A stretch of DNA of 60,110 bases. It comes from Promethearchaeota archaeon (GTDB lineage: Archaea; Asgardarchaeota; Lokiarchaeia; Sigyniarchaeales; SOKP01). The position numbers and the translations under genes were made by a program. The notes below the pieces were generated by a model that saw only the letters and a list, made by a program, of their open reading frames with translations, was not told where the DNA came from and did no database searches. Location of the stretch: assembly GCA_019057865.1 (NCBI GenBank), contig JAHLWP010000025.1, positions 1 to 60,110 on the forward strand, written 5' to 3'. Every line of letters begins with the position of its first letter. The first letter of the stretch is position 1. This document shows positions 35,037 through 44,361 of this stretch, piece by piece.

Positions 35037-36869
35037 ATGCTTAAATCAAAATCAAAAGAATTAAAGCAAGCAGAAGAACTCAAAAATGCAGGTAAGTTTG
35101 AAGAAGCTCTTCAAATCGTGACTAATTTAGAAAAAGAAGAAGGTTTTACTGAAGAAGATTTACTCTCTTTACACATTCTTAAAAGTTCTTTATTATTAGC
35201 TCTTGGACAATTAAAGGATGCACAAAACCTTGCAGAAAGAGTTTTAGAGCAGAGTAAAAAATCAAAAAGTTATGATAAATCAATTGATGCTTTAAATCTC
35301 ATCGCTTGGGTTTATTGGCGACTTGGCAAATTAGAAGAAGCTCTTGACGAGATTGGTAAAGCTGAAGAAATAATCAGTGCCCAATTTCCAGAACCTATCG
35401 CAGAAATTCAGAAAAAACATGCTTCTTTGTTTTTAATAAAAGGGGGTATATTTTTTGCGAGGGGAAATTTAGAGCTTATTAAAAAATGCTTGGAAGAAGG
35501 TTTAGAACTTGTTAAACTAATAAATGATAAAAAATTAATAATGCAATTTACACTTAATACGGGTACTTACTATGGAATAAAAGGCAATATAGACCTTGCA
35601 ATCAAATATCATAGCCAGGCATTAGCTGTTGCTAAAGAAATAAATGATAAACAGAACATTATTATAGCTCTCAATAATTTAGGGTGGGTATATAGAATGC
35701 AAGGTAAATTAGATGATGCTTTTGAAAGTATAAATCAGAGTTATGCTCTTTGTAAGGAGATAAATAGTCCTAAAATCCATATAATCCTCGATTCACTTTT
35801 TCATGTAGCCCTTGATAAAGGTGATCTTAAGTTAGCACAAAAATATTTAGATCAGATGAAGGAGCTTAAAGATCAAGAAGAGTATGAGATTATTAAATTG
35901 GACTATTTAATAAATAAAGCTTTATTATTGAAAGCAAATCCTCGTGCTAGTAATCTTTCTGAGGCTGAAAAGATATTGAGAAAAGCAGTAGAGGAGGATG
36001 TTGTTTTATACGAAGCTCATATTGATGCTTTGCTCAATCTCTGTGATTTACTCTTAATGGATCTCCGTAATACAAATGATCTTGAGATATTAAAAGAAAT
36101 ACAACCCTACTTTTCTCGTCTGTTGGATATTGCTGAAAAAAACAATTCATATCCCTTAATTGCTGAAACAAAACTTTTACAAGCCAGACTTGCATTACTT
36201 ACTTTTAATATTAAAAATGCTAGACAATTATTATCCGAAGCTCAACATATAGCCGAAAAATACGGACTTAATCGATTATCTATGAAAATTTCAAATGAAC
36301 ATGACGAACTATTAAAACAAATGGATTTGTGGGAGAAATTAAAAAAATCAGATTCACCAATAGGTGAAAGATTGAAGTTAACCCAAATAGAAGACGAAAT
36401 GAAAAGAATGATACAAAAACGCACAGTAGACGTTCCAAAATTATCCGAAGAGGAACCCTTATTACTTTTAGTTATGTCCAAAGGAGGAGTACCGGCATTT
36501 TCTCACACTTTTTCTAAAGATTGGGACTTTTCAGATGATCTCCTCAGTGGTTTTTTAACTTCATTCGATTCAATTAGTAAAGAAGTTTTTTCTGAAGGTT
36601 TGGATCGTGCTAAATTTGGTCACCATACTATTCTTATAAACCCTGTTGAGAATTTCCTAGTTTGTTATTTATTTAAAGGGCAATCATATTTCGCAAAACT
36701 AAAGCTGAGGTATTTTACAGATCATATGGGAAGTGATTCTTCTATATGGGAAATTTTTAACAAGTTCTTAAAAAATTTTCAAACTGTTCAGCTGAAAGAA
36801 AATCCAGATCTCAAAGAACTAATTATGGAGAGCTTTCTTACAACAGATCATTTGTTATTAAAAGAATAA
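35037..36869 (+). CDS. TPR protein with C-terminal roadblock/longin-like domain
   Basis: A 610-residue soluble protein. The first 440 residues are TPR repeats (for example GKFEEALQIV, GKLEEALDEIGKAEE, GNIDLAIKYHSQALAVAKEI, GKLDDAFESINQSYAL). From about residue 470 a compact alpha/beta domain reads LLLLVMSKGGVPAFSH, DLLSGFLTSFDSISKEVF, HHTILI and FLVCYLFKG, the strand/helix order of roadblock/longin-like domains that bind small GTPases. The gene uses ATG 35037, two codons inside a TTG-started frame. It follows a Ras-like GTPase gene, so a GTPase scaffold or effector role is plausible. Fold assignment of the tail is by pattern only. Confidence 0.72.
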   Translation: MLKSKSKELKQAEELKNAGKFEEALQIVTNLEKEEGFTEEDLLSLHILKSSLLLALGQLKDAQNLAERVLEQSKKSKSYDKSIDALNLIAWVYWRLGKLEEALDEIGKAEEIISAQFPEPIAEIQKKHASLFLIKGGIFFARGNLELIKKCLEEGLELVKLINDKKLIMQFTLNTGTYYGIKGNIDLAIKYHSQALAVAKEINDKQNIIIALNNLGWVYRMQGKLDDAFESINQSYALCKEINSPKIHIILDSLFHVALDKGDLKLAQKYLDQMKELKDQEEYEIIKLDYLINKALLLKANPRASNLSEAEKILRKAVEEDVVLYEAHIDALLNLCDLLLMDLRNTNDLEILKEIQPYFSRLLDIAEKNNSYPLIAETKLLQARLALLTFNIKNARQLLSEAQHIAEKYGLNRLSMKISNEHDELLKQMDLWEKLKKSDSPIGERLKLTQIEDEMKRMIQKRTVDVPKLSEEEPLLLLVMSKGGVPAFSHTFSKDWDFSDDLLSGFLTSFDSISKEVFSEGLDRAKFGHHTILINPVENFLVCYLFKGQSYFAKLKLRYFTDHMGSDSSIWEIFNKFLKNFQTVQLKENPDLKELIMESFLTTDHLLLKE

Positions 36870-36909
36870 AACTTATTTTAAAGATTAAATTTGAACGAAT
36901 GAGAGACTT

Positions 36910-37263
36910 ATGACTAGTGAAGAAAAACTTAGATGGAAAAAGTGTGATGAATGTGGGTTCTTACAGCATAAGTCTCATTTGAGATGTTTAAATTGTAAGA
37001 ATGATAAATTTACATTAATGGAAGCATCAGGAGAATGCACATTAATTACATTTACAATTTTAAATGCTCCTCCGGCAGAATTTCGAGATAAGCCATCTTA
37101 TGCACTTGGAGTTGTAGAATTTGAAAATGGAATAAAGGGACTTGGACAAATCACAACTCAAGATAATTTAAAAACTGGAATGAGATTAAAACCTGTATAT
37201 CAAAAGATTTGTGAAAATCTAGATGGAAAAGAAATTAATGCTTTTGTATTTGAACCAATCTAA
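36910..37263 (+). CDS. DUF35 OB-fold protein with zinc ribbon
   Basis: A 117-residue member of the DUF35 (ChsH2-like) family: a rubredoxin-like zinc site with KCDECGFLQ and RCLNCKND, then an OB-fold with GECTLITFTI, ALGVVEFENGIKGLGQI and the GMRLKPVY end. Family members usually pair with a thiolase or acyl-CoA hydratase and help bind acyl-CoA or its product. Here no thiolase is adjacent, but a CoA mutase and an enoyl-CoA hydratase lie elsewhere in the window. It precedes the toxin-antitoxin unit. Confidence 0.88.
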   Translation: MTSEEKLRWKKCDECGFLQHKSHLRCLNCKNDKFTLMEASGECTLITFTILNAPPAEFRDKPSYALGVVEFENGIKGLGQITTQDNLKTGMRLKPVYQKICENLDGKEINAFVFEPI

Positions 37264-37270
37264 TTGTACT

Positions 37271-37296
37271 GTATACAAAAGTTTATAAACGTATAC
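37271..37296 (+). promoter_or_regulatory. Paired GTATAC half-sites in front of toxin-antitoxin module 1
   Basis: GTATAC occurs at 37271-37276 and again at 37291-37296, 20 bases apart, two helical turns. It lies 18 bases ahead of the toxin ATG and would overlap the core promoter. Ribbon-helix-helix antitoxins commonly bind such repeated palindromes. The other module of this window has the same arrangement (53955-53979), which supports a real operator. Confidence 0.5.
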
Positions 37297-37314
37297 TTAT
37301 TTTTAGATCATTAG

Positions 37315-37833
37315 ATGACTATAATAATTTGCGATTCTTCATTATTGATATTATTATCTAAATTAGAAATGTTGGATTTATTGATTGAAGCATTTGATGA
37401 TGTAATAATACCTCAAGCGATTTATTCTGAGTCTGTTACACTAGGGAAAATATTAAAAAAAATGGATGCATTTTTAATTGAAAAACAAGTAAAGGATAAA
37501 ATAATAAATTTAAAACAAATTAAAGATATTGCAGAAAAAGAAGACCTTATTAAAAATTTTAATATTCATGATGGTGAAGCAGAAGCAATTGTTTTATATA
37601 TAGAAGAAAAAGCTGATTTATTAGGAACAGATGATTATAAAACATTAAAAGTATGCAAAATCCTAGAAATCAAATATTTCACTACTCCAATGTTTATCAT
37701 TCGATGCTTTTTTAATAAAAAGCTTTCAAAAGATTCAACTTTGTTAAAATTTGAAAACCTAAAAGAAATTGGATGGTATAAAGAAAACATTATAATAGAT
37801 TTTATGAATAAAATAGAAAAAGAAGAGGTTTAA
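37315..37833 (+). CDS. PIN-domain toxin (DUF3368-like ribonuclease)
   Basis: A 172-residue PIN-fold nuclease with the four acidic positions expected: D7 (ICDSS), E40 (YSES), E88/E90 (HDGEAEAI) and D106-D107 (LGTDDYKTLK). PIN toxins cleave RNA, often tRNA or mRNA, and are restrained by a partner antitoxin. The partner starts four bases after this stop and carries a ribbon-helix-helix N terminus. Here the toxin gene precedes the antitoxin, the less common order. GTATAC operator sites lie in front. Confidence 0.85.
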   Translation: MTIIICDSSLLILLSKLEMLDLLIEAFDDVIIPQAIYSESVTLGKILKKMDAFLIEKQVKDKIINLKQIKDIAEKEDLIKNFNIHDGEAEAIVLYIEEKADLLGTDDYKTLKVCKILEIKYFTTPMFIIRCFFNKKLSKDSTLLKFENLKEIGWYKENIIIDFMNKIEKEEV

Positions 37834-37836
37834 AAA

Positions 37837-38133
37837 ATGGGTAAAGTTTTGTCTGTAAGAATTAATAAAAGTTTAGAAGAAACTATTAAAAGATATTCAG
37901 AAGAAAAAAAAAAAGAACAATCAGATATAATTAGAGATTTAATTAATAATGGAAGTATATATTTAGCGATAAAAGGTTATGCTAAAGGAAAATATTCGAT
38001 AGGGAGGGCAGCATATCTAGCAAATCTTCCATTATCAGAGTTTATGGATTTAATAATGGATTTGGGAATTAAATCAAAAATAAGTAAAGAAGATTTACTT
38101 GAAGGATATGAAAATCTAAAAAAAATTTTCTAA
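37837..38133 (+). CDS. Antitoxin, ribbon-helix-helix plus UPF0175-like domain
   Basis: A 98-residue protein. The first 45 residues are a ribbon-helix-helix DNA-binding motif (VLSVRINKSLEETIKRYSEE, DIIRDLIN), and the second half is UPF0175-like (KGKYSIGRAAYLANLPLSEFMDLI), the pattern common in antitoxins. It sits directly behind the PIN toxin and overlaps its presumed transcript. It probably binds the toxin by the C-terminal half and the GTATAC operator by the N-terminal half. Confidence 0.82.
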   Translation: MGKVLSVRINKSLEETIKRYSEEKKKEQSDIIRDLINNGSIYLAIKGYAKGKYSIGRAAYLANLPLSEFMDLIMDLGIKSKISKEDLLEGYENLKKIF

Positions 38134-38445
38134 TTTCTCTCCCTTTATTTAGAATGGTTTTTTTATCCAAGAGAAGGTTATATTCATAAAATGTTGGCTA
38201 TCTTCTCAACCTCACCTAAAGTCCTGACAAAGAAAATTAATTTTCTTATGTATAGGAGATCTTTCATAATAAATTTAGTAAAATGTAATTGTTCTTATCA
38301 TATACCTATTTGATAATTAAATAATTATAGAAGACTATAATATTAATCAATTAAAAATAATACTTTAACTAATAAAGGAATGATAAATGCATAATATATA
38401 AATTATTTTTAAGATATAGGATTCATTTTAAGGTTGGTGAAAATT
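38134..38445. promoter_or_regulatory. Intergenic region before methylmalonyl-CoA mutase, nothing recognised
   Basis: About 310 bases of AT-rich DNA between the antitoxin and the mutase gene. It holds the mutase promoter and GGTTGGTGA in front of ATG 38446. A short partial inverted repeat GAGAAG...CTTCTC occurs near 38172-38200, too short to call. No open frame or RNA gene seen. Confidence 0.35.
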
Positions 38446-40122
38446 ATGTTTTCAAAAGATGAGCTTAAAAAAATTAAAACTGAGAGAGAAGAATGGCAAA
38501 AACACATATTAAATAAATTCATTACGAAAGGAGAAATTAAGGATAAATTTGAAACACCCTCAGGAATTCCAATAAAACATATCTATGGTCCAGAAGATAT
38601 TGCAGATATGAATTTTATAGATGATATTGGCTTTCCCGGAAGTGTTCCATTTACTAGAGGAGTTTATCCTAACATGTATCGAGGAAGGATTTGGACAATG
38701 AGACAGTATGGAGGATTTGCTGATGCTATAAAGACAAATGAAAGATTCAAATATTTAATATCTCAAGGTCAAAAAGGACTTTCAATAGCCTTTGATTTAC
38801 CTACTCAAATGGGATATAACTCTGATAATCAGATCTGTCTAGGAGAAGTGGGACGAATAGGAGTTACAGTTAATTCATTAAAAGATTTTGAAAAAGTTTT
38901 TGAAGGAATACCTTTAGATAAAGTATCAACAAGTATGACTATAAACGCACCAACAGCAGTACTCTTAGCGATGTATATTGCTATTGGAGAAAATTTAGGA
39001 ATTAACCCTGAACTATTAATTGGTACAGTTCAAAATGATATTTTAAAGGAATATGTGGCAAGAGGGACATATATTTTTCCTCCTAAACCCTCTCTAAGGC
39101 TCACTGCAGATGTAATTGAGTATTGTTCCAAATATCTTCCTAGGTTTAATACGATTAGTATTAGTGGTTATCATATGCGTGAAGCAGGATGTAATGCTGT
39201 TCAAGAAATTGCTTTTACTATTGCGGATGGTATTGCTTATGTTGAAGAAGTCCATAAAAGAGGAATAGATATAGATGAGTTTGCTCCAAGATTATCTTTC
39301 TTTTTTACAACTCATAATAATTTTTTTGAAGAAATTGCAAAATTAAGGGCAGCGAGAAGATTATGGGCTAAAATAATGAAAGAACGATTTAATGCTAATA
39401 ATCCAAATTCATTACGATTAAGATTTCATACACAAACTGCAGGAGTTACATTAACAGCTCAACAACCTCAAGTTAATATAATAAGAGTAGCAATTCAGGC
39501 ATTAGCAGCAATTCTTGGAGGTACACAATCTCTTCATACGTGTGGTGCAGATGAGGCTTTAGCAATCCCTACAGAAGATTCAGTAAGATTATCTTTAAGA
39601 ACCCAACAAGTATTTGCCTATGAATCCGGTGTAACTGACGTTGTTGATCCCTTAGGAGGTTCCTATTACATTGAATATTTAACTAATCAATTAGAAGAAA
39701 AAGCCATGGAATATATCGAACGAATTGATAATATGGGTGGTATGCCTATCGCAATTGAAAAAGCGTTCATTCAACAAGAAATTCAAAATAACGCTTATTC
39801 GGAGCAAAAGAAGGTTGAAGAGGGCCAACGTAAAGTAATAGGAGTCAATACATTTTGTACTGATGAAGAATGTAAAATTGAGACATTTAAACATGATAAA
39901 GAATTTGAAAAGAAAATAGTCGATTCTTTAGATGAATTAAGAAAGACTAGAAATGAAGGCTTAGTTCAAGAAAAATTAGCAGAATTGAAGAATATGGCTC
40001 ATTCTAGTGAAAATATTATGCCAATCATGATTGAAACCGTTAAGACCTATGCAACAATACAAGAAATCTGCGATGTTTTAAGAGAAGTATTTGGAGAATA
40101 TCAAAGCCCTCAGATTTTTTAA
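38446..40122 (+). CDS. mcmA1: Methylmalonyl-CoA mutase, large (catalytic) subunit
   Basis: A 558-residue B12-dependent mutase barrel subunit without the C-terminal cobalamin domain, which is normal for the archaeal split form. Landmarks: PFTRGVYPNMYRGRIWTMRQY, FDLPTQMGYNSDN, STSMTINAPT, ISGYHMREAG, FHTQTAGVTLTAQQPQ, TEDSVRLSLRTQQV and DPLGGSYYIEYLT. It interconverts (R)-methylmalonyl-CoA and succinyl-CoA in propionate or odd-chain acid metabolism. The small B12-binding subunit and the epimerase are not in the window. The start at ATG 38446 has GGTGA seven bases before it, better than the TTG/GTG upstream. The convergent partner is the ADP-forming synthetase. Confidence 0.95.
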   Translation: MFSKDELKKIKTEREEWQKHILNKFITKGEIKDKFETPSGIPIKHIYGPEDIADMNFIDDIGFPGSVPFTRGVYPNMYRGRIWTMRQYGGFADAIKTNERFKYLISQGQKGLSIAFDLPTQMGYNSDNQICLGEVGRIGVTVNSLKDFEKVFEGIPLDKVSTSMTINAPTAVLLAMYIAIGENLGINPELLIGTVQNDILKEYVARGTYIFPPKPSLRLTADVIEYCSKYLPRFNTISISGYHMREAGCNAVQEIAFTIADGIAYVEEVHKRGIDIDEFAPRLSFFFTTHNNFFEEIAKLRAARRLWAKIMKERFNANNPNSLRLRFHTQTAGVTLTAQQPQVNIIRVAIQALAAILGGTQSLHTCGADEALAIPTEDSVRLSLRTQQVFAYESGVTDVVDPLGGSYYIEYLTNQLEEKAMEYIERIDNMGGMPIAIEKAFIQQEIQNNAYSEQKKVEEGQRKVIGVNTFCTDEECKIETFKHDKEFEKKIVDSLDELRKTRNEGLVQEKLAELKNMAHSSENIMPIMIETVKTYATIQEICDVLREVFGEYQSPQIF

Positions 40123-40130
40123 AAAGAAGT

Positions 40131-41561
40131 TTATTGCTGCAAATTTCTTTTATATTTAGCAATTTTGGATAATAACGGAATTACTTCAAGGGGATTTGCA
40201 AAAACTGGTACTTTTCTTTCAATTAATTTCTTTGAAACTCTTGCTCTCTCATCTGGGCAATTAACATGTTGAATTATTGGAATTAACGGCTTTTTATGTT
40301 TATGTCCTAAACTCATACTTTCAATCATTTCGTTTTCAAAAGCAAGATCAGTCTTTAAACGAAAATGCCGTGAAAAATAAAAGCTTGGTAAATCCATTAT
40401 TAGGCCATCTATCTTTATATCTGATAAAGCAAGATCAATAATTTCATACACGGTTTTACTAAAAAAGAATTGTGCTGCCAGATCTAATGGATTATTAGAA
40501 CTAGTTCCAGGTAAAAAGAACTTTTCTCTTAATTGTGATTGAGTATCTGGACTAAATGAAGGGACATTCATTCCTTCTTTTTCAATCAAATCAACCAAAA
40601 TAACACCATACCCTCCACTAATGCTAAATACTGCTACGTTATTCATTTCAAAAATTCCATAACAATCGAATAATCGAGCTGTAAATAATAATTGCTCTAG
40701 AGTATCTACTTCAATCAAATTATATTGTTTAAAAAGTGCTTCCCATATACGATTATCCCCCGAAATTGAAGCAGTATGCGTTTCTGCTGCTATCGAACCT
40801 GTTTTAGTTTGACCCCCCTTTAAAATTACTATAAGCTTCTTGTTTTGTGCTAGTACTTTTTGAAGATCATTACTTCTACCTTCTTTTATTCCTTCTACAT
40901 AACATAAAATAATATCTGTCTCAGGATCATTACTTAGAAAATATAATAAATCCACAAAGTCCAAATCCGCACCATTTCCAAAGGAGAATACCTTTGAAAA
41001 ATGGAGCCCTATTTCCCAAGCAGAATAAATTGCAATATTACATACTCCACCAGATTGTGCGATAAATCCAATATTGCCAGCTATAATTGGAAATCTTGGG
41101 CGCCAAGCAAGTCCTATTTTTGGATAAAATAATCCCATTCCATTTGGTCCTAAAATCCTTACTTTATCCTGAGCTCTTTTTATTAACTCCTTTTCTAATT
41201 TAAAACCTTCTTCTGTTCCAGCATCAGAAAATTCAGAAGTAAAAACAGTAACTAACTTTACTCCTTTTTCAACGCAATCATCGATAACATTTAGAATTTG
41301 AGATGGAGGGACAGCGATAAATGCAAAATCAACCTCATTTGGAATATCTTCTAATGATGGAAAAATATTTTCTTGCGGAAAACCAGGAATTTCTTTTATT
41401 GTAGGATGTACTGCGTAAATATTCCCATTAAAACTTTCAGCATGGTTTCTTAAAAAAAAGTAGTCTCTCTTTTTCGAAGGACCAATTACAGCTATGGATT
41501 TAATATTGTTTAGAAATGCTATATCCTTAATGTTTAAAGTGTTCGCATCTTGCTTAGTCAT
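40131..41561 (-). CDS. ADP-forming acyl-CoA synthetase, alpha subunit
   Basis: A 476-residue ACD (NDP-forming acetate/acyl-CoA synthetase) alpha-type subunit. It has a CoA-binding Rossmann domain (SIAVIGPSKKRDYF, then ILGPNGMGL), a succinyl-CoA synthetase-like ligase domain (FIAQSGGVCNIAI), and the phosphohistidine segment ETHTASISGD with H262. The ATP-grasp beta subunit is not fused and not in the window. In archaea it makes ATP from acetyl- or acyl-CoA, so it would draw off products of POR or of beta-oxidation. Convergent with the mutase. Confidence 0.88.
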   Translation of the reverse strand: MTKQDANTLNIKDIAFLNNIKSIAVIGPSKKRDYFFLRNHAESFNGNIYAVHPTIKEIPGFPQENIFPSLEDIPNEVDFAFIAVPPSQILNVIDDCVEKGVKLVTVFTSEFSDAGTEEGFKLEKELIKRAQDKVRILGPNGMGLFYPKIGLAWRPRFPIIAGNIGFIAQSGGVCNIAIYSAWEIGLHFSKVFSFGNGADLDFVDLLYFLSNDPETDIILCYVEGIKEGRSNDLQKVLAQNKKLIVILKGGQTKTGSIAAETHTASISGDNRIWEALFKQYNLIEVDTLEQLLFTARLFDCYGIFEMNNVAVFSISGGYGVILVDLIEKEGMNVPSFSPDTQSQLREKFFLPGTSSNNPLDLAAQFFFSKTVYEIIDLALSDIKIDGLIMDLPSFYFSRHFRLKTDLAFENEMIESMSLGHKHKKPLIPIIQHVNCPDERARVSKKLIERKVPVFANPLEVIPLLSKIAKYKRNLQQ

Positions 41562-41913
41562 TAAGTGTTTAAATAATACAAATAATTAAATTTTTAAGAT
41601 TTGATGCTCTTTTTCAAATCTTCTTTACTTGGAAAATTAATGAATTCCCCTTTTTTTGGATTTAATGATAAATCTTAATGGGTTTTTCTCCCATTTTTCT
41701 TTCTCCTATTTCTGATATGACAAAAGGGAAAATTTTAAATAGCAAGGTATCAATTATAAAAATCACTGAAATTGTCTAAAATTTAATTGATTGTAATCTA
41801 CATTCAAAAATTTTAAGATATTTTCGATGTGTTCAAAATTTATACATTTTGTGTGAAAGAAAAAATAATTTTGAACAAAAAAAATTTAAAAAAAAAAATG
41901 AGTTGATAAAAAA
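41562..41913. promoter_or_regulatory. Divergent intergenic region with a 9-bp inverted repeat
   Basis: About 350 bases between the ADP-forming synthetase and the protease gene. AAGATTTGA (41596-41604) and TCAAATCTT (41614-41622) form an exact 9-bp inverted repeat with a 9-base loop, 35 to 61 bases upstream of the synthetase start on the minus strand, a suitable place for an operator. The plus-strand side ends in A-rich sequence and a weak GAGTTGAT before ATG 41914. Nothing else seen. Confidence 0.45.
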
Positions 41914-44130
41914 ATGAAAAAAAAACAACTAACCGCATTACTAGTAGTCTTCTTATTTATAAATATTGCGAGTGTATCACTGATTTCAACTACCACAGCA
42001 AGCACTCCTAAAGGACTTTTAGATACTGAACCATTAGTATTTGACAATACTCCTGACAGATTTGATTATGATATAAATTTTGAGGGATTAACTACAAGTT
42101 CACTAAAAACAGCAAGTGATGTAGGTGATATTAAGACTTTTTTATCACTTGATGATTATTTTGGTTATTATTTCTTTACTGACTTTAAATTAAGAGCTCA
42201 AAGTGATAATACAGAGATTTGGGTACAACTCGATAGGTTGTGGGACGATACAATTCCTGGGAAGGAAAATTGGAATGATCCAACTTACCAAGATGAGGAT
42301 GGTTTTTATTATTATCCAGAAATAACCGATGCTCAAGTTGCATATTTGTTGGATGAATTTGACAATAATATTTATCCAAAAGATACACAATATTTTGGAA
42401 CTCCAGACTATCATAACGGAAGTGCTTCATTATTAGTAGATTGGGAATATTTCCCAGAAGGGTACTATGAAGATCCAGCTGGAAGGGATATTATCTTAGT
42501 TTCAAATGTTAGAGATGCTAATTACTACACTGACTTTAGATTCTATATCGCTGGCTTCTTTTCCTCTTCACTTGAGGCATATATAGACAGAAATATCATA
42601 TCTATTGACAGTCATCAATGGTATAGAAGGGTAGGACCTGAAGGACAGGTATGGCATTCTGAAGTGCTTGATATAGACTATCCACCTGTCGATCGTCCAC
42701 ATCTTTATGAAGCCACAATTGCTCATGAATATCAACACCTACTTCATTCAGATTACGTTCCTGGAGATCTACTTATTATGAATGAAGGGTTCTCTACATT
42801 TGCAGAATATCTCTGTGGTTATGGAGTACCTGTAGGAGATGTAAACTATTTCTTAGCCACCCCAGATAATTCTCTTACTGAATGGGGTGACCAGCAAGGT
42901 AATGATAACATATTAGCCGATTATGGTCAAGCATTTCTGTGGACAGCCTATCTTAGCGACCACTTTGGTGGACCTGACTTCCTAAGCTATTATATGGATG
43001 TAGGGATAGCAGGATTTGAAGGAATTCAAAATGCCCTTGATTATTTTGGAGCTGGTTTAACATTCGATGAGGTCTTTCATGATTGGCGAATTGCTAATTT
43101 AATCCATTCAGATTGGCCAGGAAATGGAAAATATAACTATGAAACCTTTGATTTAGGCAGTGAAGAATTTAGAGATATTCGTGTATATGATCTTGAGGAT
43201 AATGAAGATTATGTTCCAGGGGATAAATGGCCTAAAGATTTAACTGGTTATGGCTTTGGCTATACTGTATGTGATGATGGCTTTGAATTATTAGATACAT
43301 ATTTAGTAAGCTCATACGGTTCAGATTACATTCGATTTGATAATCCAAGAGGCGGCTTTTTCTCAGGTTTTGAGTTCAATGGAGATGATTGTATAACAGT
43401 TCCAACTTGGATAAAGGAAGATAGGGATGATGATGGAGATTTAGAATGGTATTCTACTCCTGCTGGATCTGAAGCAGATATTCAAATGTTTATAGAAGTT
43501 GATCTAACAGGAGCTACTGACGCTACATTGACTTTTGACACATATTATGATATAGAAATTGATGCTATAACTGGACAAGGTTGGGATTATGCATTTATTC
43601 AAGCATCGACTGATGATGGTGCAACCTGGACATCTCTTACAAATGAATATACGTCCGATGTTCATCATCCAGATGCCTATCCTGATATAATTGCCAACTT
43701 ACCAGGATTAACAGGTTGGAGTGAGGATTGGATTACCATGAGTTTTGATTTGACTCCTTATGCTGGTGGAAGTGTATGGATCGGATTCCGATACATGACA
43801 GATTGGGGTACTGAAGAACCAGGTATTTGGGTTGATAATATTTATGTAGATGGTGCTTTAATTGAGGATGCTGATACAACTGATGCAGTATCTTTCCCAA
43901 TACCTCCCTTAATCGAAGATTTCATGGTTACCTTAATTCGAGTAGTTACATGGATGAAAAGAACCTATTACACCTTAATCTATGATATGACTCTTGATGA
44001 GAATAATGATGGTACTGCATGGTTATTCCCATATGCTATTGGTCGTGCAGATATGATCGCTATAATTACTCCTCTAAATGGACCTGCTGATTACAGTTTT
44101 TCTCTACACAAACATGCTTGGAAATGGTAA
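41914..44130 (+). CDS. Secreted zinc metalloprotease, M6 immune inhibitor A-like
   Basis: A 738-residue protein with a hydrophobic signal peptide (residues 1-30: lysines, then LLVVFLFINIASVSLIS). The catalytic motif is HEYQH (271-275), with the downstream glutamate E291 in NEGFS as third ligand, the M6 pattern. From about 470 a beta-sandwich region (DATLTFDTYYDIE, FIQASTDDGATW, VWIGFRY) resembles the C-terminal domain of immune inhibitor A proteases. It is acidic throughout, as expected for an exported archaeal protein. It likely degrades proteins outside the cell to feed the M28 peptidase and transporter genes; that link is inference. Confidence 0.85.
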   Translation: MKKKQLTALLVVFLFINIASVSLISTTTASTPKGLLDTEPLVFDNTPDRFDYDINFEGLTTSSLKTASDVGDIKTFLSLDDYFGYYFFTDFKLRAQSDNTEIWVQLDRLWDDTIPGKENWNDPTYQDEDGFYYYPEITDAQVAYLLDEFDNNIYPKDTQYFGTPDYHNGSASLLVDWEYFPEGYYEDPAGRDIILVSNVRDANYYTDFRFYIAGFFSSSLEAYIDRNIISIDSHQWYRRVGPEGQVWHSEVLDIDYPPVDRPHLYEATIAHEYQHLLHSDYVPGDLLIMNEGFSTFAEYLCGYGVPVGDVNYFLATPDNSLTEWGDQQGNDNILADYGQAFLWTAYLSDHFGGPDFLSYYMDVGIAGFEGIQNALDYFGAGLTFDEVFHDWRIANLIHSDWPGNGKYNYETFDLGSEEFRDIRVYDLEDNEDYVPGDKWPKDLTGYGFGYTVCDDGFELLDTYLVSSYGSDYIRFDNPRGGFFSGFEFNGDDCITVPTWIKEDRDDDGDLEWYSTPAGSEADIQMFIEVDLTGATDATLTFDTYYDIEIDAITGQGWDYAFIQASTDDGATWTSLTNEYTSDVHHPDAYPDIIANLPGLTGWSEDWITMSFDLTPYAGGSVWIGFRYMTDWGTEEPGIWVDNIYVDGALIEDADTTDAVSFPIPPLIEDFMVTLIRVVTWMKRTYYTLIYDMTLDENNDGTAWLFPYAIGRADMIAIITPLNGPADYSFSLHKHAWKW

Positions 44131-44165
44131 ATCTGTTATTAAGGAAGACTAAAAAACAAAAATTC

Positions 44166-44175
44166 TTTTTTTTTT
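44166..44175 (+). terminator. Oligo-T terminator after the M6-like protease
   Basis: Ten T (44166-44175) followed by ATTATTTTAATTC, 36 bases after the protease stop. This is the T-run form of archaeal terminator. Confidence 0.55.
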
Positions 44176-44361
44176 ATTATTTTAATTCTGTATTAACACC
44201 TTTGTAATAAGAATTTATTAAAGTTAATAATAAGAATTCTAATGATATACTCTTATAAGGATTAAAATAAAACAAATCTAATTTCTCTGAATAATTAAAA
44301 TAAAATCATAAATATTATAATTAGTAATTAAAAGAATTAATAATGCGGATGGCATTTGTAA

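Noticed and set aside
38172..38200. GAGAAG...CTTCTC partial stem before the mutase gene
   Set aside because: Only six base pairs with mismatches beyond; expected by chance in AT-rich DNA.
41596..41622. Inverted repeat AAGATTTGA/TCAAATCTT as a terminator
   Set aside because: It lies upstream of both neighbouring genes, not after a gene, so an operator fits better and the evidence is too thin to rank it highly.
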